64,000 nucleotides of DNA from Circinella umbellata (lineage: Eukaryota > Mucoromycota > Mucoromycetes > Mucorales > Lichtheimiaceae): assembly GCA_025093555.1 (NCBI GenBank), contig JAIWNF010000013.1, forward strand, positions 806,001 to 870,000, written 5' to 3'. The notes beneath the pieces were generated by a model. It ran no database searches. It was given only the letters and a program-made list of their open reading frames with translations, and was not told where the DNA came from. A program made the position numbers and the translations under genes. This document shows, piece by piece, positions 1-12,659 of the stretch (position 1 is its first letter; each line of letters begins with the position of its first letter).

Positions 1-343
1 GTGTTGAATTCTTTAAACGATTGCATCAATATATACCGTATATGTTAAAACAGGTAACAAAAGCAATAAATGGCATTTTTAATACACAGCACCCCTAAAG
101 TTATATATGCTAAACATTTTTTTTTTCATTTATCAGGAAAACGTTGGATGGACTGAAACAAACGATGGAGGTTTACGTATTGATCAAAATGTTTATGTGG
201 AACGTGATAGCCAGCAACGAATTGTTGTCGGGGCCAATGGAGCCGTTATTGACCGTGTTGTATCTGATGCTCGAACACAAATATCTAAAGCACTTAATCG
301 ACCTGTTAAACTTTTTATTCAAGTAAAAACTAAAAAACGATAA
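1..343 (+). CDS. Era-like GTPase, C-terminal KH domain (5' end outside window)
   Basis: These are the last two exons of an Era-family GTPase, a ribosome-assembly factor that binds small-subunit rRNA; the eukaryotic form (ERAL1) acts in mitochondria. The first visible exon ends at 53, before a GT donor; the intron runs 54-136, and the last exon from 137 to the stop at 341-343. The joined reading frame gives the typical end of an Era KH domain: IVVGANGAVID (the GxxG-type RNA-binding loop) followed by RPVKLFIQVK, as in bacterial Era. The GTPase domain lies upstream of base 1 and cannot be seen, so targeting and completeness are unknown. It converges on the next gene, 155 bp away. Confidence 0.8.
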
Positions 344-498
344 TAGTAATATCAATAAAAGATTATATAGATTTTTCTTTTATTTTATTTTTCTGGCTTC
401 TTCTATATATAATTATATATATTTAGGAAATATATGATAATAATAATAGTAATAATAGATAATAACATAATTTACATAATAGACCTTATTTCTTTCAA

Positions 499-2802
499 TT
501 ACATTGACGATTCTAATATTGCGTCTATTTCACGCATGCCTTGGATAAATGCGTTCTTGTCCAGCAGCCCGCTACCTTGAGGGTCACATTGTTGCCATAT
601 TTTTGCTAATAGTTCATCCGCTACTTTGCTTCGCTGCCAAATGATTTTTGTTGTTTCTCCGTCCACATAACCTTTATCGTTAATAGCATTAAATAATTCT
701 TCATATCTAATCGGAACTCGTGGTGCTGCTGGGCCATTTTGTTGCCGTTGTACAGGCCGGGATGGTGGCGGTGGTGGGGGTGTCTTTTTTGCTGTTGCTA
801 TAGCTACTGCTGCTGTCGCTTCCGTTTTTTGTACAGCACTTCGAGCGGGTAAAACAGGTACATTATTATTGTATTTTGAAGTAGGTTGTGTCCAACCATT
901 CGATTTGGATCGTGTTCGCATTAAAATTTCAGATGGTTTTACATTGGTATCTTCTGTATTACTATTATTATTACTATCATCAGATTGTATTTTTTGCTGC
1001 TGCTGCTGTTGCTGCCATTGTTGATTATGCTCTATAGTGCCAGGCCTTGCAGGTATAGCAGGGGTGGTTTTTAAAGTGGTGGCCGTAGAAGCTTGTGCTG
1101 CTGCTGGTGGCGATTGTTTTTTGATAATTCCTTCCGGTTTATTCTGGGTAGGTGGAATATCGGGTTTAGTATGATTATTATTATTATTAATAATAGATTT
1201 TGATATAAAAGGCTTCGGTTGTATTGGTGGTGGATTAGAAATACTACGACCTTTGGATCGTTGTGATGGTGAATTACTAGTCTCTATGACTGCGTCTGAT
1301 GCTATTACCGAAAATTGTGAAGGTTTTGGTTTTGGTCCTGGTGGCGGTAGTTTGGTGCTGCTGATTGTTGCTACAGGGTCTGGAGATGCTGCTACTGCCG
1401 TTGTCACCATCTTTGATGATCTTGAACGTCGACCGGCTTTTGATACTGGCCTTGAAGGTAAACGAGGTGCAGGATTACTTGCCCCTGGTATACCGTCAAG
1501 ATTTATTTTATTATCTTTATTCGACGAGGATGATAATCCCGCGGGTGATTCTGATGGTGAGGAGGAAAAGGGTGACTTTGATGGTAATGATGACGATGAT
1601 GACGACGAAATGTTATTAGATTGTTTTGGTAATAATATATTGCTATTGGATGATGGTTTCAAGTTGACTCGTGCAAGGGTAGGCATGGCTTTAGGTGTCA
1701 TCATGGTCGATCCTTGTGCTTGCCGTTGTCGAATTTGTGAAGGTCTAACAAGTTGATATCCGTCCACATCCTCTACATCTTCTTCATTTTCATTGACAAG
1801 ATTATTATCAAACATCACCCTTTCAGGTTGTTTTAACATGGGTCGATTATTATGTGCTGCTGTCATAGATTTAGTGCTACTAGTATATGGCTTTGGCTGA
1901 ATAATTGGGATTGCTTTCCGAGTAATATTGTTGTTATCTGGCTTATTGCTATTACTGTTATTATCAGTATCTATTGTCGCTGCTGCTGTTTTGATTAATG
2001 GTGAAATAGTATTATTGGTGTTCGGTTTATTATATAATGATGGTAGCTTGACGGATGCCGTATTCTCTGGTCTACTATTAGTTCCGGATGCTGATATGGA
2101 TAATGACCGAACACGAGATGCCACAGACGGAGAAGCAGAATTGGTTAGTGAAGCGATCGGTGATTGTGTTGGTAAACGTTCTGTTGCAAGTGTGTTCGTG
2201 CTTGTTGGATTTTTATTACCTATGGATGGTTTCTTTTTCAATAATTGAGTTGGTTTTGGTGCAATAGATGGCTTTGGTTGTTGTTGTTGTATATTATCTA
2301 ATCCAGCCAACTTGCTTACAACTGTAGTTCCACCTGGAGGTTTATTAATTATAACAGGTGGTTGCATTGCCATTACTCTATCAAACGCATCCGCACCTTT
2401 ATCAGTGCGTGATACGAATGATGGAGTTATTATATCTGCTGGTGGTGTATCATTATGGTTATCTTGTGACGAGTCCTTGTTGGAAATAACGGACCATGTA
2501 GAAGAAAGCGTTGAATTAGGAGGTGAGACACTAGAACTAAAAAGTGTCCTTGCTGGCGTTTCGGAACTACTATTGTTGAGTGGAATGGCTTTAGATGGTG
2601 TTAACGATTGTTGTTGTTGTTGTTCAGGAATGAATTCAACGTAGTTAAATGGAAATAACCCGCGTACAGATGTTCCTTGAACACGACCTTCAAACCACCC
2701 TTCTTCTTTTGATTCAGTTACATCAACAATAATGTCATCTTCTTCAAAAGAAAGTTCACCTTTATCGTCGGCTGTACATTTGTACAGTGCTTTCGCTTGC
2801 AT
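499..2802 (-). CDS. SH3 (N-terminal) and EH (C-terminal) domain adaptor protein
   Basis: Intronless 767-residue protein. Residues 1-58 form an SH3 domain (ALYKCTADDKGELSF, later GWFEGRVQGTSVRGLFP and NYVE), which binds proline-rich peptides. Residues of about 695-765 form an EH domain with the FNAINDKGYVDGE and CDPQGSGLLDKNAF stretches; the second is a good EF-hand loop. EH domains bind NPF motifs in endocytic and lipid-signalling proteins. The 600-residue middle is low complexity, rich in Ser, Asn, Gln and Pro, with several PxxP/poly-Pro patches that could be SH3 ligands. The EH position resembles yeast Irs4/Tax4 (C-terminal EH), but those lack an N-terminal SH3. Probable role: endocytosis or cortical actin/PI(4,5)P2 adaptor (inference). 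Long plus-strand ORFs inside it are antisense shadows. Confidence 0.85.
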   Translation of the reverse strand: MQAKALYKCTADDKGELSFEEDDIIVDVTESKEEGWFEGRVQGTSVRGLFPFNYVEFIPEQQQQQSLTPSKAIPLNNSSSETPARTLFSSSVSPPNSTLSSTWSVISNKDSSQDNHNDTPPADIITPSFVSRTDKGADAFDRVMAMQPPVIINKPPGGTTVVSKLAGLDNIQQQQPKPSIAPKPTQLLKKKPSIGNKNPTSTNTLATERLPTQSPIASLTNSASPSVASRVRSLSISASGTNSRPENTASVKLPSLYNKPNTNNTISPLIKTAAATIDTDNNSNSNKPDNNNITRKAIPIIQPKPYTSSTKSMTAAHNNRPMLKQPERVMFDNNLVNENEEDVEDVDGYQLVRPSQIRQRQAQGSTMMTPKAMPTLARVNLKPSSNSNILLPKQSNNISSSSSSSLPSKSPFSSSPSESPAGLSSSSNKDNKINLDGIPGASNPAPRLPSRPVSKAGRRSRSSKMVTTAVAASPDPVATISSTKLPPPGPKPKPSQFSVIASDAVIETSNSPSQRSKGRSISNPPPIQPKPFISKSIINNNNNHTKPDIPPTQNKPEGIIKKQSPPAAAQASTATTLKTTPAIPARPGTIEHNQQWQQQQQQQKIQSDDSNNNSNTEDTNVKPSEILMRTRSKSNGWTQPTSKYNNNVPVLPARSAVQKTEATAAVAIATAKKTPPPPPPSRPVQRQQNGPAAPRVPIRYEELFNAINDKGYVDGETTKIIWQRSKVADELLAKIWQQCDPQGSGLLDKNAFIQGMREIDAILESSM

Positions 2803-3749
2803 TTAATAAAAAAAAAGGTTGTGTAAAACGGGAGCGGCGATAAATAATAATAATAACTGTTTCTTACATTCATTTCCTTCTCTTTGTAATATATTGTTAT
2901 TCTCCAACTTAAAAATATCTCCGCCACTGCTGCGAGTGTGTTTAGCTAACAACAATATAAGATACAGATGGTATCAAATATTTAACCTCATGGTAATGAA
3001 TTCAACTTTAAATATTGATATAATCACTTTTTATTAATAATATAAACGATTACTTCGGAGGAATCGTATTACTTTTCGTTTTTATCAAGGTGTTATGGCT
3101 ATCTGTTATTATTATATTCTATAGCCACATCATTTCAATACTGATACTAGTATATGCTACTTATTTAAAAATATTTATTACCAGCTATTATGTTCATTGG
3201 GTAAACATTTCTGACTTACACATTGTCAAATTGACAAGGAAAGCCATGAAAGGGTATTTCTTGTTGGTGAATAAGAAAAGAAACATGTGTTCATCGTGAA
3301 TTTTACATTCAACTCTATCATCGTACGTCTATGTCATGTGATGCATTTAGAATCAATTATTTATACAATAAGCCATTGTCACATGATTGTTTATTGTTCT
3401 ATATCACAATAAGAAGTGATATACATATAAAAGTGATGAATATGTTGGTACGATTGAACAAAATATGTAGTGGGGATATAATAAAATGGTGATATTGAAC
3501 AGTGTTTTTTTTTAATTGATAAGATCATTCGATAATTAAGCAATATAAGTTACGGCATTTGAAATACTTATTAAAATATCACATATTAAAAGGCTATATT
3601 ACACATTTGCTAATACTGGTAACACGCTTTAAAAAAAACATTACGCACAGACTCTAATCTGTATGAGAAACAAAGTTTAAGCTGGGTTTCTTTTTTTGCA
3701 TAAAAAAAATTTGTCTCCTTTCTTTTTCATTTTTTTTTTTAAGAAAAAA
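2803..3749. other. Intergenic, divergent promoter region
   Basis: This 947-bp AT-rich gap lies between the divergently transcribed SH3-EH gene and the Asn/Gln-rich gene. It has T runs just upstream of both start codons. No RNA gene or conserved ORF was seen. Confidence 0.6.
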
Positions 3750-6597
3750 ATGGATACTTTATCAAATAAATCTGATCATGATGATTGGAGAAATGATACA
3801 CAAAGCTACTTGTTTGACCTAATGAATGATCAAGAATTGTTTAAACAAACAATGCTTTCAACGCATTCTCCATCTCATTATCAACAACAAGATAATACTA
3901 GTGCTACTAACAGAATCAATACTAATAATGATCATGGTATGATCTTAAATTGATACTAAAAATTAAGAAGAAAACAAACTTTACTAACATGTATGAAAAA
4001 GAAATTTCTTTTCGTGAACAGTATTATCGAGATGCATGTCGTGAAATCATTCAATATCAAAAACGACATGGAATTAAAATAAATAGTTACAACGATCTAC
4101 CAGAATGGATAATACAGCAAACGAGCAATGGCAATGACAGTAACGATAATAGCATAATAACACCATTTATTTTTAATTGTATTGAAGAGGAGCAAAATAG
4201 AGATGGTACTTGGAAAACTGATAAAATGGCTGATGATTACCTTTCAAATTTGGAAAAGCAATGGAATAAGAGTATTCCATGGAAGAAGTATAATCTTCAA
4301 GATCTTGAATTTGCTCAATCATTATATATGTTGGAATCACCTTCAATAACATTATCAACAAATAATCAACGAGTTTTACCCCTATGGACACTTCAAAATA
4401 GGACTCGTATGTTACCTATTATGAAAGTACCTCATATAATTGATGATAGTAAGTCATCAATGCAAGAAAATCAAACGGATCATTTCAGGTATAAAATATG
4501 TATATGTATATTTATGTTTTATGTTTTATGTATTTTAGCATATTGTTTTGAATGGCTTATTATGTACGAAATAATATAATGTTGAAGAAAATGATAGTGA
4601 ATAACAGGTATCCATTTGTAAATTGTGTGATAATAGTATGAATGAACAACAACGACAAATCTGTCTTGATCAAGCCGTCTTTGACAAACTTAATCAATTA
4701 ATATTGGATCCGTTTGACAATAAATGTAGCATAACTAAAAACAATAATAATCTTCCTAGCGTAAAAAATGATGTTGTAAGCATATATAACTACGTATTCA
4801 TTACGAACGTAACTTTTTTTTTTCTTATTATAACTACCACAATCAACTGCCCTATTACTAATTGATTGAAAAAAAAATTGTATTATGTATTATGTCTGAT
4901 TTTAGATTTGGTCAGGTTTTTCCGAAGCTGCTTTGTTTGACAAAGAATTATTTTTACAACCATGGATATCACGTTCTTCGTTGGAAAATAATTTGCCTTT
5001 AGTTCCAATCAACAATAACACAACCAAGGACAAGAGCGACGCTATAAAAAATGGCAATAATAATATCATATTCATGGAAGACTCTCATACTTTGGAATCA
5101 GCAACAACTTACTCAAATCTTGATTACGATTCAGTGCTGATGGATTCGATTACTGAAAATAACAATGAAAAGCAAAATCAAGAGCTTGATTCCACTAAAA
5201 AAAAATATAATAATATAACTACTACAAATTCATTATTATCATCACAATCAGCAGATACCGAAAACCAAAGAACTTTACCAACAACAGTAGGAATGAGGTC
5301 AAAATACTCACAACATCAACATAATCATAATAAACCACCCTCTATTACAATGGTTGGTACCATGGAAGAAAATGAAAAGGAATGTCATGATGAAGTAAAT
5401 GTAAAACCATCCATGTATGTTGACGCACTTGTTGGTATACGGCGAGTGAATGAGTATGCGGGTAAACGACGGAAATTGGACAGATTGACCAGTGAAGATG
5501 CTATCGCTGTCCATAATAAGAGAAGAAAGCAAGATTCTGTATCATCGGTGGACTATTATAATACTAATGGCAGTAGAGCTTCGTCATCAGATCTACAACA
5601 ACAACAGCGTGAACTACATTGTTGGAAAGCTTCATCTGCAAAAGAAACATCATCTGCTATCAGTAATTCACCTACACTAGCAGCAACAACACCTGTATCC
5701 GTTACAAAGACTGACAGTTCAACTCCAGAATCACAAAAAGAAAGATCCAACTCTTCTGCTTCTAGTCACATCAGTACCATTATTAAACAAAATACAATGA
5801 AATCAACACCAGTAGCTACACACCCTCATTGTCCGTTTACATGTACTTCAACTTCGCCAACAAGGAGTGTATTGAGAGAAGCTGATTCATCTCTAATGCA
5901 ACATGAGCGAGCTACACCGTCAATAGCAACTACAACTTATCCTCATCAACATTTTCAATATCCTCAACATTATAATGTTAGCTCTAACAATAGCAAACCT
6001 ATACCCGCTTCTAATCAAACACTACCACAAAGTACAAGTTCTTTTACAAAAAAAAGTTTCACAACAGCAACTAAAGCATTACCATCACCACCATCTTTTT
6101 CCACAACAGCTTCTTCTTTGCCTTTTTTCGGACAACAACCCGAATCATTCTCTAGTAAACAAACGGTTAACCACTTGACTCATGCTCCCATGAGCGATTT
6201 TATGAATAGTGATAACAGAAACAAACAACAACATCTTGGGAACCATTATCGTAATTTTCAACAACAGCAACAACAACAACTTGCTGATAGTAACGGTTTG
6301 TTTAATGACAGTCCATTGTGTGTTTCTGGTTGGAAATTGGCACGCCCAAGTACAAGAATCCCAAACGGTGGATTTTCACCGAGCGCAAATATTAGTGATT
6401 TCGTCGCTATGCGAAAGTTAGCCAAAAAAGAAACAACTAATACACATCAACATCCATCATTATCATCAACTTCAACAGTAGTACAAGGGCAACAACAGCA
6501 TCACCAGCAAGCAAACAAAAACAATAGAAAAAATGTGCCTTTCTGTGAATTACGTAGACTTCATGATAATTTGAATGAGAAACATCATTTTGAATGA
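3750..6597 (+). CDS. Unrecognised Asn/Gln/Ser-rich protein, four exons
   Basis: No family is recognised. Exons: 3750-3936, 4002-4488, a third ending at 4775, and 4906-6597. Exons 1-2 and 3-4 join in frame. The third exon starts at 4608 by codon content or 4637 by phase, so that acceptor is uncertain. The N-terminal ~230 residues look folded (EISFREQYYRDACREIIQYQ, then PLWTLQNRTRMLPIMKVP). The third exon has a small CxxC-containing stretch (ICKLCDNSMNEQ). The last 550 residues are mostly disordered, with poly-Q, poly-N and Ser/Thr runs, plus two ordered islands: GIRRVNEYAGKRRKLDRL (basic, NLS-like) and ISDFVAMRKLAKKE near the C-terminus. A nuclear regulatory or meiotic scaffold would fit, but that is only a guess. 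Ends 137 bp from the convergent helicase gene. Confidence 0.65.
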
Positions 6598-6734
6598 TGA
6601 AGGACAAATACTAATAAAGTGTATTCAATAATATTAACAAGCCTTTATTATTATTATTAAATGAATTGTATAAAACATGTATTGATTATTTGCAGTAAGT
6701 ATATTGCGTTAGTTAAACTATATTATAGAAGTTT

Positions 6735-9700
6735 TTAAGAATCATTTTCAACTTGCAATCGCTTTAAAAGGCGTGTACAATCATGTCCTGTTAAACTATT
6801 ATCTATAATACATAATACATAATAAAATGAATGTGTTATTAGAATATACAACCGAATTAAAAAAAATGACAGTATATTATTATTATTAACTATTTCTATA
6901 TTTACCTTGACAACGCATGACAATATTACCCCAAAGTACATTATTCAATAATAAAGTCTGCTTTCCCAATATAATCAAATGCCGTCTTGCACGAGTTACT
7001 GCTACGTTGACACGGGGATAATTGTCGATAAACGAGCTGTTTGTTGTACGAACTGTTGATAAAATGATCACTTCTTTTTCACCACCCTTTATGAAAAGTA
7101 AAAATTTATTTTTGTTTTAGCTTTTGCGTTTTATTTAGTTTTAGTTTTAGCTTTTGCGTATTATTTATATTACCTGAAAAGCATCCACTGTAGACACCTG
7201 AACTGATTGTTTTCTTTCAGATCGATTACCAATAAATTCAATCATTTTATCCGCTTGTTCTTTATCTTTAAAAAATATAACAAAAGCCATAATAAAACTT
7301 GTTATTATCATCTTAAACATGATAATGGCACATACGAATTTTTTTTAAAAAGAAAAGAGTGAAAAATTTACATAATGAAATAACACCAATATCATTTGGA
7401 GATATATCAAGTCCAATTAACGCTTCAATAATATAAGTTGCAATAGACGCTTCAGCTTCATTCGAAAAAGAATTATTTCGGAAATTTCGTTGTTCCTAAA
7501 TAGATCACAAACCCGATTTTTTTAAGGATGGGGGAAAGGAAAAGGAAAAAAGCGTATAATATATTAAGAATATGTAAAACATATTTTCATATTTGATCTT
7601 ATTGGTTCTTTTGGGTAATAAACGAACAGAGTATATACCTGTCCTCCAATATCAATAAACATAAGATTGGGTAATCCTTCTATCAATGGTTTTCGATCCT
7701 CTACAGTAATACCATCTTGTAATTGTCGGCTATAAAAGAGGTGATTGCTAATAGATGATATAGCAGGATGACACTAATAATTATAGAGAAACAAATAATT
7801 GAGATTCAATGTGATACATATCAATAATAATAATAGTAACCTACTCTGTACTGTGTACGAAGCATAATAGTTCGATGTCCTATCTATTATATATATATAA
7901 ACTTTGTGTTAAATTTTCCTATAATTTTTAGCAAATAAGTGTATAAGAAAAGTACAAACCTCTGTTAGTCGATCAAATAATGTTTTATCCAATCCTTGAC
8001 CAATTTTTTCTTCTTCAGCAGTTGTGCTTACTGTGGGTGGTAACTGTATATGCATATTATTATTATTAGACCATGATTTACCTAGCAATCTTATATATAC
8101 TCAACTTTCTTTTTTGTTATTAAATACCTGAAGTGGATCACCAATCATAATCAATCGACTACATCCAAATCGAGTTAAAGGAACCATAGACATGGGTTCA
8201 GTTAATTGTGATGCTTCATCCACTAGTGCAAGTGAAAACGATGTATTTCCAAATATATCAAAGGTAGATGCCATACAAGTTGTACCTGCAATATATAATT
8301 TTTTGAGCTAAAATTATTATTATTAATTTTACTCGACAGAAAAGAAAAAATGCTTTACCAACAACATCCATGTTTTGTAATTGCATTGTGTTTTCGGTTT
8401 TACGAAATTTTTGTATGGTAGAAGCAATTAATTCAATATCTTCTTCGGAATTTTGTGGATCTTCAAGCATATGTTCTAATTCTTTTAGTTCTATTTCATT
8501 TTAAACAAAAAAATTTTAGTTTAATATTAGCTCCTTTGGTTCTTATTATTACTACTGTAAAATCAATTATATGATTATTACCTTCGTTACTAGACATTTT
8601 TGCACGGATAGTATATGGTAAAATGCTTTTTGAAATCTTTTTTAAACTAAATATATTTTAAAATATATATTTAGAAAGAGAGAAAGAGTACGATTACTGG
8701 AAATGATTTTTATTATGTATCTTTTTATATATATATATACCTTCCAACACGAATAAATGAGTCGTATCCAAGTTTATCTAAAGACTATAACAAAAAAAAT
8801 TATTATCAAGATATATGATTTTTTTCAAAATGCTAGTAGTAATAATATCATTACTTACAATGAGAATCCGATCCACCGCAACATTCTATTAATATATTTA
8901 TATATATAACCGTTTAGTAAAAATAATAATATAATATCCCAAATAAAAATAACTTACTGTCATGGAATAGATCAATATTCTAAATAGAATTAAATCATCT
9001 GGTTCTCGCATAGAATTAACTGAATCGACGATATCTCTCAAGAAAATAATTATTACAGCTGCCAAATAACTACTCCATCAAAACAAAAACTGAATGATTA
9101 ATTCAGATCATTACACTACTGATTAATATTTTTCAAAAACTATAATCTTTACCTTTTTCCTGAACCAAATACACCTAAATTACACATGCAAAAAAAAAAA
9201 AACTAACTATTTAGTAAAAATAAAAAATTAAAACAATAGTTGTAAATTTACCATGTACTAAAGTAATAGGGGAATCAGGCTCTTGATTCCAATTAGGTGC
9301 AACAATAACTGATTTTGCAATTTGTCGTAATACACTACATATATTATAATAAGTATATATATATGATGATTTAAACGCCTAAATGTATTATATTTACCTT
9401 TGTTGATCTTCATTTAGATGATATCTTTTATTATACTCTTGCAATTTCTGTTCAATATCCAAATTGTCTTCTCTCGTAATATTGATATAATGTAGATTAG
9501 TAACAGGTAATAAATCTTCTTGAGTTTTTCGTTTTCTATTCCTTCTCTTATCATCACAAAGTAGATAAGGTAGTAAGGGTAAGTGGTCTAATTTATCTTG
9601 TAAAGCATCTGTAAGAATAGAAAGATGATAATTTACACATGTAAATAATAAGGCTATTATAATCAACTTTCATATTTTTATATGTTATTAAGATTATTAC

Positions 9701-12659
9701 CAAGCATCATAAACTCATTATTGGCTGAAATAGTTCTTAATGCATAAACAGTTGATTTGTTGCCATTCATCAATATAGTTGCTACTCGAGCATCTCGGGA
9801 CGTTAAACATTCAACCTATTTATCATTATTATAATAATATATAGATGATTATTAACTTACATCAACCTATCAATTAATGATCAAGTATTATATATATACA
9901 AACCTCTAAATACCCATCAGAAAAAGGTCCATAGAAGATACTTTTTGAAAGAAATGTACAACTTGCATCAAATGTTGGATTCTTTGAAATCACCCAAATG
10001 TCATCTTGTATAAATATTACATAATAGAGTTAGCATACATCACCCATTATTTTTATAGTTAGAAAGCTATTATCATTCATCTCTCTATCTTTTATATATA
10101 CCTTTACTGTATTTCGAATGATGTTCTCTATTACATAACTTCAGACGATAACGCTCTTGTATTGATACACGTCCTTGGCTTCTATTTAATCAAATAACAA
10201 TAAATCAATATATAAAAATCATAACAATAAATTCTAATTGATTTCTATATTCATTTATTTTACCTTTGCATTTCAATGGAAGCATAGAATCCAATTCCTT
10301 TTGAGCGAAAAGTACGTTCAAGTTCATTTTTCTTCTGTCCAATATTTTTATAAATATTAAAATAGGCTCCTCCATAAGTATATAATAGAAGCTATCAATA
10401 TATACATTATTGGAAATAAAAATAAGATTGATGTCAATAATAATATATCTCTAGTTTATTTATTTTTCTTAATATTTACCTGTAAATGTTCATGGATAAT
10501 TTTTTGAAATGTATCTCGATATTGTATTGAGTTACGCTAATTAATGATAAAATACATATACATAGTCAAAATACATGTATTTTCTTTTTTTATGTAAGAT
10601 TTATATATAGTACTTATACATACGAAATTAGAGGGTACAGTTTTTGTACGTTTTAATTGAGTTCGGTTTTTACCAAAAGCTTGTATTTTTTCACTGGTAG
10701 GAAATTGAAGTACAATTGGAACAGATGTTCCATCTGCAAAAGGAACTTTGAATGGTTTTGGAGGAGACCGTCTATTATATATATATTTAAAGTTATTTAT
10801 ATATTAAAAAAAAGAGAGGAAAAGAAAGCTTCATTAGAAAAAAAACGAAAACAAAAGAAAATAAATTTCTTACATGGTATCATTAATAGTAGTATTACCA
10901 TTACTGATAGAAGAAGAACTTTCAGCTGAATCTTCATTATTAACAGTGGATGCTTTCACAAAAAAAGAAGAAGACGAAGCACTAGAATAAAAAGTATAAT
11001 ACATGTATGTTAAACAAAATAAAAGTGAGAAATTATCATTACTAATAATACCACAATTATATACCTCGTAACAGTTTGCCCATTGTTATTACTGTCGTTG
11101 CTCTCATAATAGTTGTTATTTACAGTTGTCGATCTTGATGAGGAAGAAGAAGAGTCATTATTTATAGTATCGTCATTATGTAATGTATTATTTGTTCGTT
11201 TTGATAAACCAACACGAACACGACGCTGTAGTGATGGTGGTTGAATTTGTATTTTTTGTGGTGGTGATAATGTCGATGATTGATTATTATTATTATTATT
11301 GATGTTTGGATCCATGAAAGTGGTAGTTGATGTTGTCATGGTAGCAGTATTAATATTATTTGTACTTGATATGTTACTATCAATTTCCATAATATCGTCC
11401 CTGTTACCATCTATTAAATCCTGTTGCTGTGGTAATACTACACGTTTACCGATTCGTTTCATCGATGGAGCACGAGTTGTATTATTTTCATTAAATGAAA
11501 ATCGTTTAAAAAGATCATTATCATTAATATTATTATTCCGATCTTCTTTCAATAACTCTTCTTCTTGCTGTCGTACTGGTTGCTGTAAATTTATTGTTGA
11601 TCCTGAAGCATTCATACTGTTACTAGTACTTTTACTGCTACCAGGGAATGATGATGTTTCATTATTAATCTCCATACTTGTTATAGAATTAGGAATATGG
11701 TTAATTTTATCATGATTTCCATTATTATCATTATTATCATTGTTATTACTATCATTCGATCCAGACTGTTGTATTTTTGTTGTCAATTGTATTTGTTCCT
11801 CCTCTACTGTTGAATTATTTTCAATAGCAATTGATGAATTAATAGATGTTTCCACAACTGGTAGTTGTACCCTTGGTTGTGCTAACGGTTGCTGTTGTTG
11901 TTCATGTAATGATGGTGTCACATACTGTTGAGGTGAAATAAAATTATTTCTCGGTCTTGATGGTGCATTATTACTACCAAGTGTACGAAGTCGTTTTCGA
12001 GCAGATCGATAATCAATATTATTACCAACCGATAAATCATTTAGTGTTGATGTTGGTGGGGGTGGTGGTGGTAGGTGAGGTGCCATTGGAACATGTTGAA
12101 TAATTGAAGGATTAGGTGTTAACCCAGCACGCGCCGCAGCAGCCGCAGCAACAACATTTTGTACAGAATGAGACTCTTGACCTGTAAAGGACTCAATTGT
12201 AACAAGATGTCCATCAAATTCAACTTCATCACCTACGTTTGGTGTACCCATTTTCGAGAATTTCCTTTATAATAATAATATAGATTTATTCATGTTAGTA
12301 ATATAAAATCATTATCTATTAGATGAATCAATTAAATAACTACACACTTGTCAATATTATATCCCTTTTCATCCGTTAATATAAGCTATATGGGCAAAAA
12401 AAGAGTTGTTAAGTAGATATAGATATTAAGTATCTGATTTCTTTTATTTGGTATTTGCTTTTGTACCTTTTTATTAAAGCTATAATACTTCATTGTGCCT
12501 GTTATAATAAAGTTAATGATAATACTAAAATAAAAAAATATAGTAATCTCGAATAATAATAATAATAATAATAAAGTGTTTACCATCTTGCCATGTTTTA
12601 AACTTTTTTAATTTTTGGGCAGTAAATAAAACTTCGAAATTTAAAACATGCTCGTTCAT
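6735..12659 (-). CDS. ZGRF1: ZGRF1-type superfamily 1 DNA helicase, many exons
   Basis: Large minus-strand gene broken by about twenty short introns. The start is ATG at 12657-12659. The first exons give FEVLFTAQKLKKFKTWQDG, then TMKYYSF, LILTDEKGYNIDK and KFSKMGTPNVGDEVEFDGH, which together form the N-terminal ZGRF (DUF2439) domain. A long Asn/Gln/Ser-rich linker follows (about 12235-11060). The C-terminal UPF1/SEN1-like helicase core has motif I GVFGSGKS (split at a tiny exon near 9178-9155), motif II VDEASQLTEP, motif III IGDPLQLPPT, motif IV LRTQYRCHP, motif V STVDAFQ/GGEKEVIIL and motif VI VNVAVTRARRH. All catalytic motifs are intact. Human ZGRF1 is a 5'-3' helicase in homologous-recombination and crosslink repair, and yeast Mte1 shares the N-terminal domain. 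Function here is inferred by family; exact exon ends in the middle were not all resolved. Confidence 0.85.

Noticed and set aside
1253..2644. Several long plus-strand ORFs opposite the SH3-EH gene
   Set aside because: They are antisense readings of Ser/Asn/Gln codons (giving Leu/Val/Asp-rich products) with no domains; the minus ORF explains the region.
3090..3299. 69-codon plus ORF in the divergent promoter
   Set aside because: Hydrophobic AT-rich translation without a family match or context; most likely chance.
11299..11931. Plus ORFs inside the helicase linker
   Set aside because: These are shadows of the Asn/Gln/Ser-rich linker on minus, hydrophobic and without domains.
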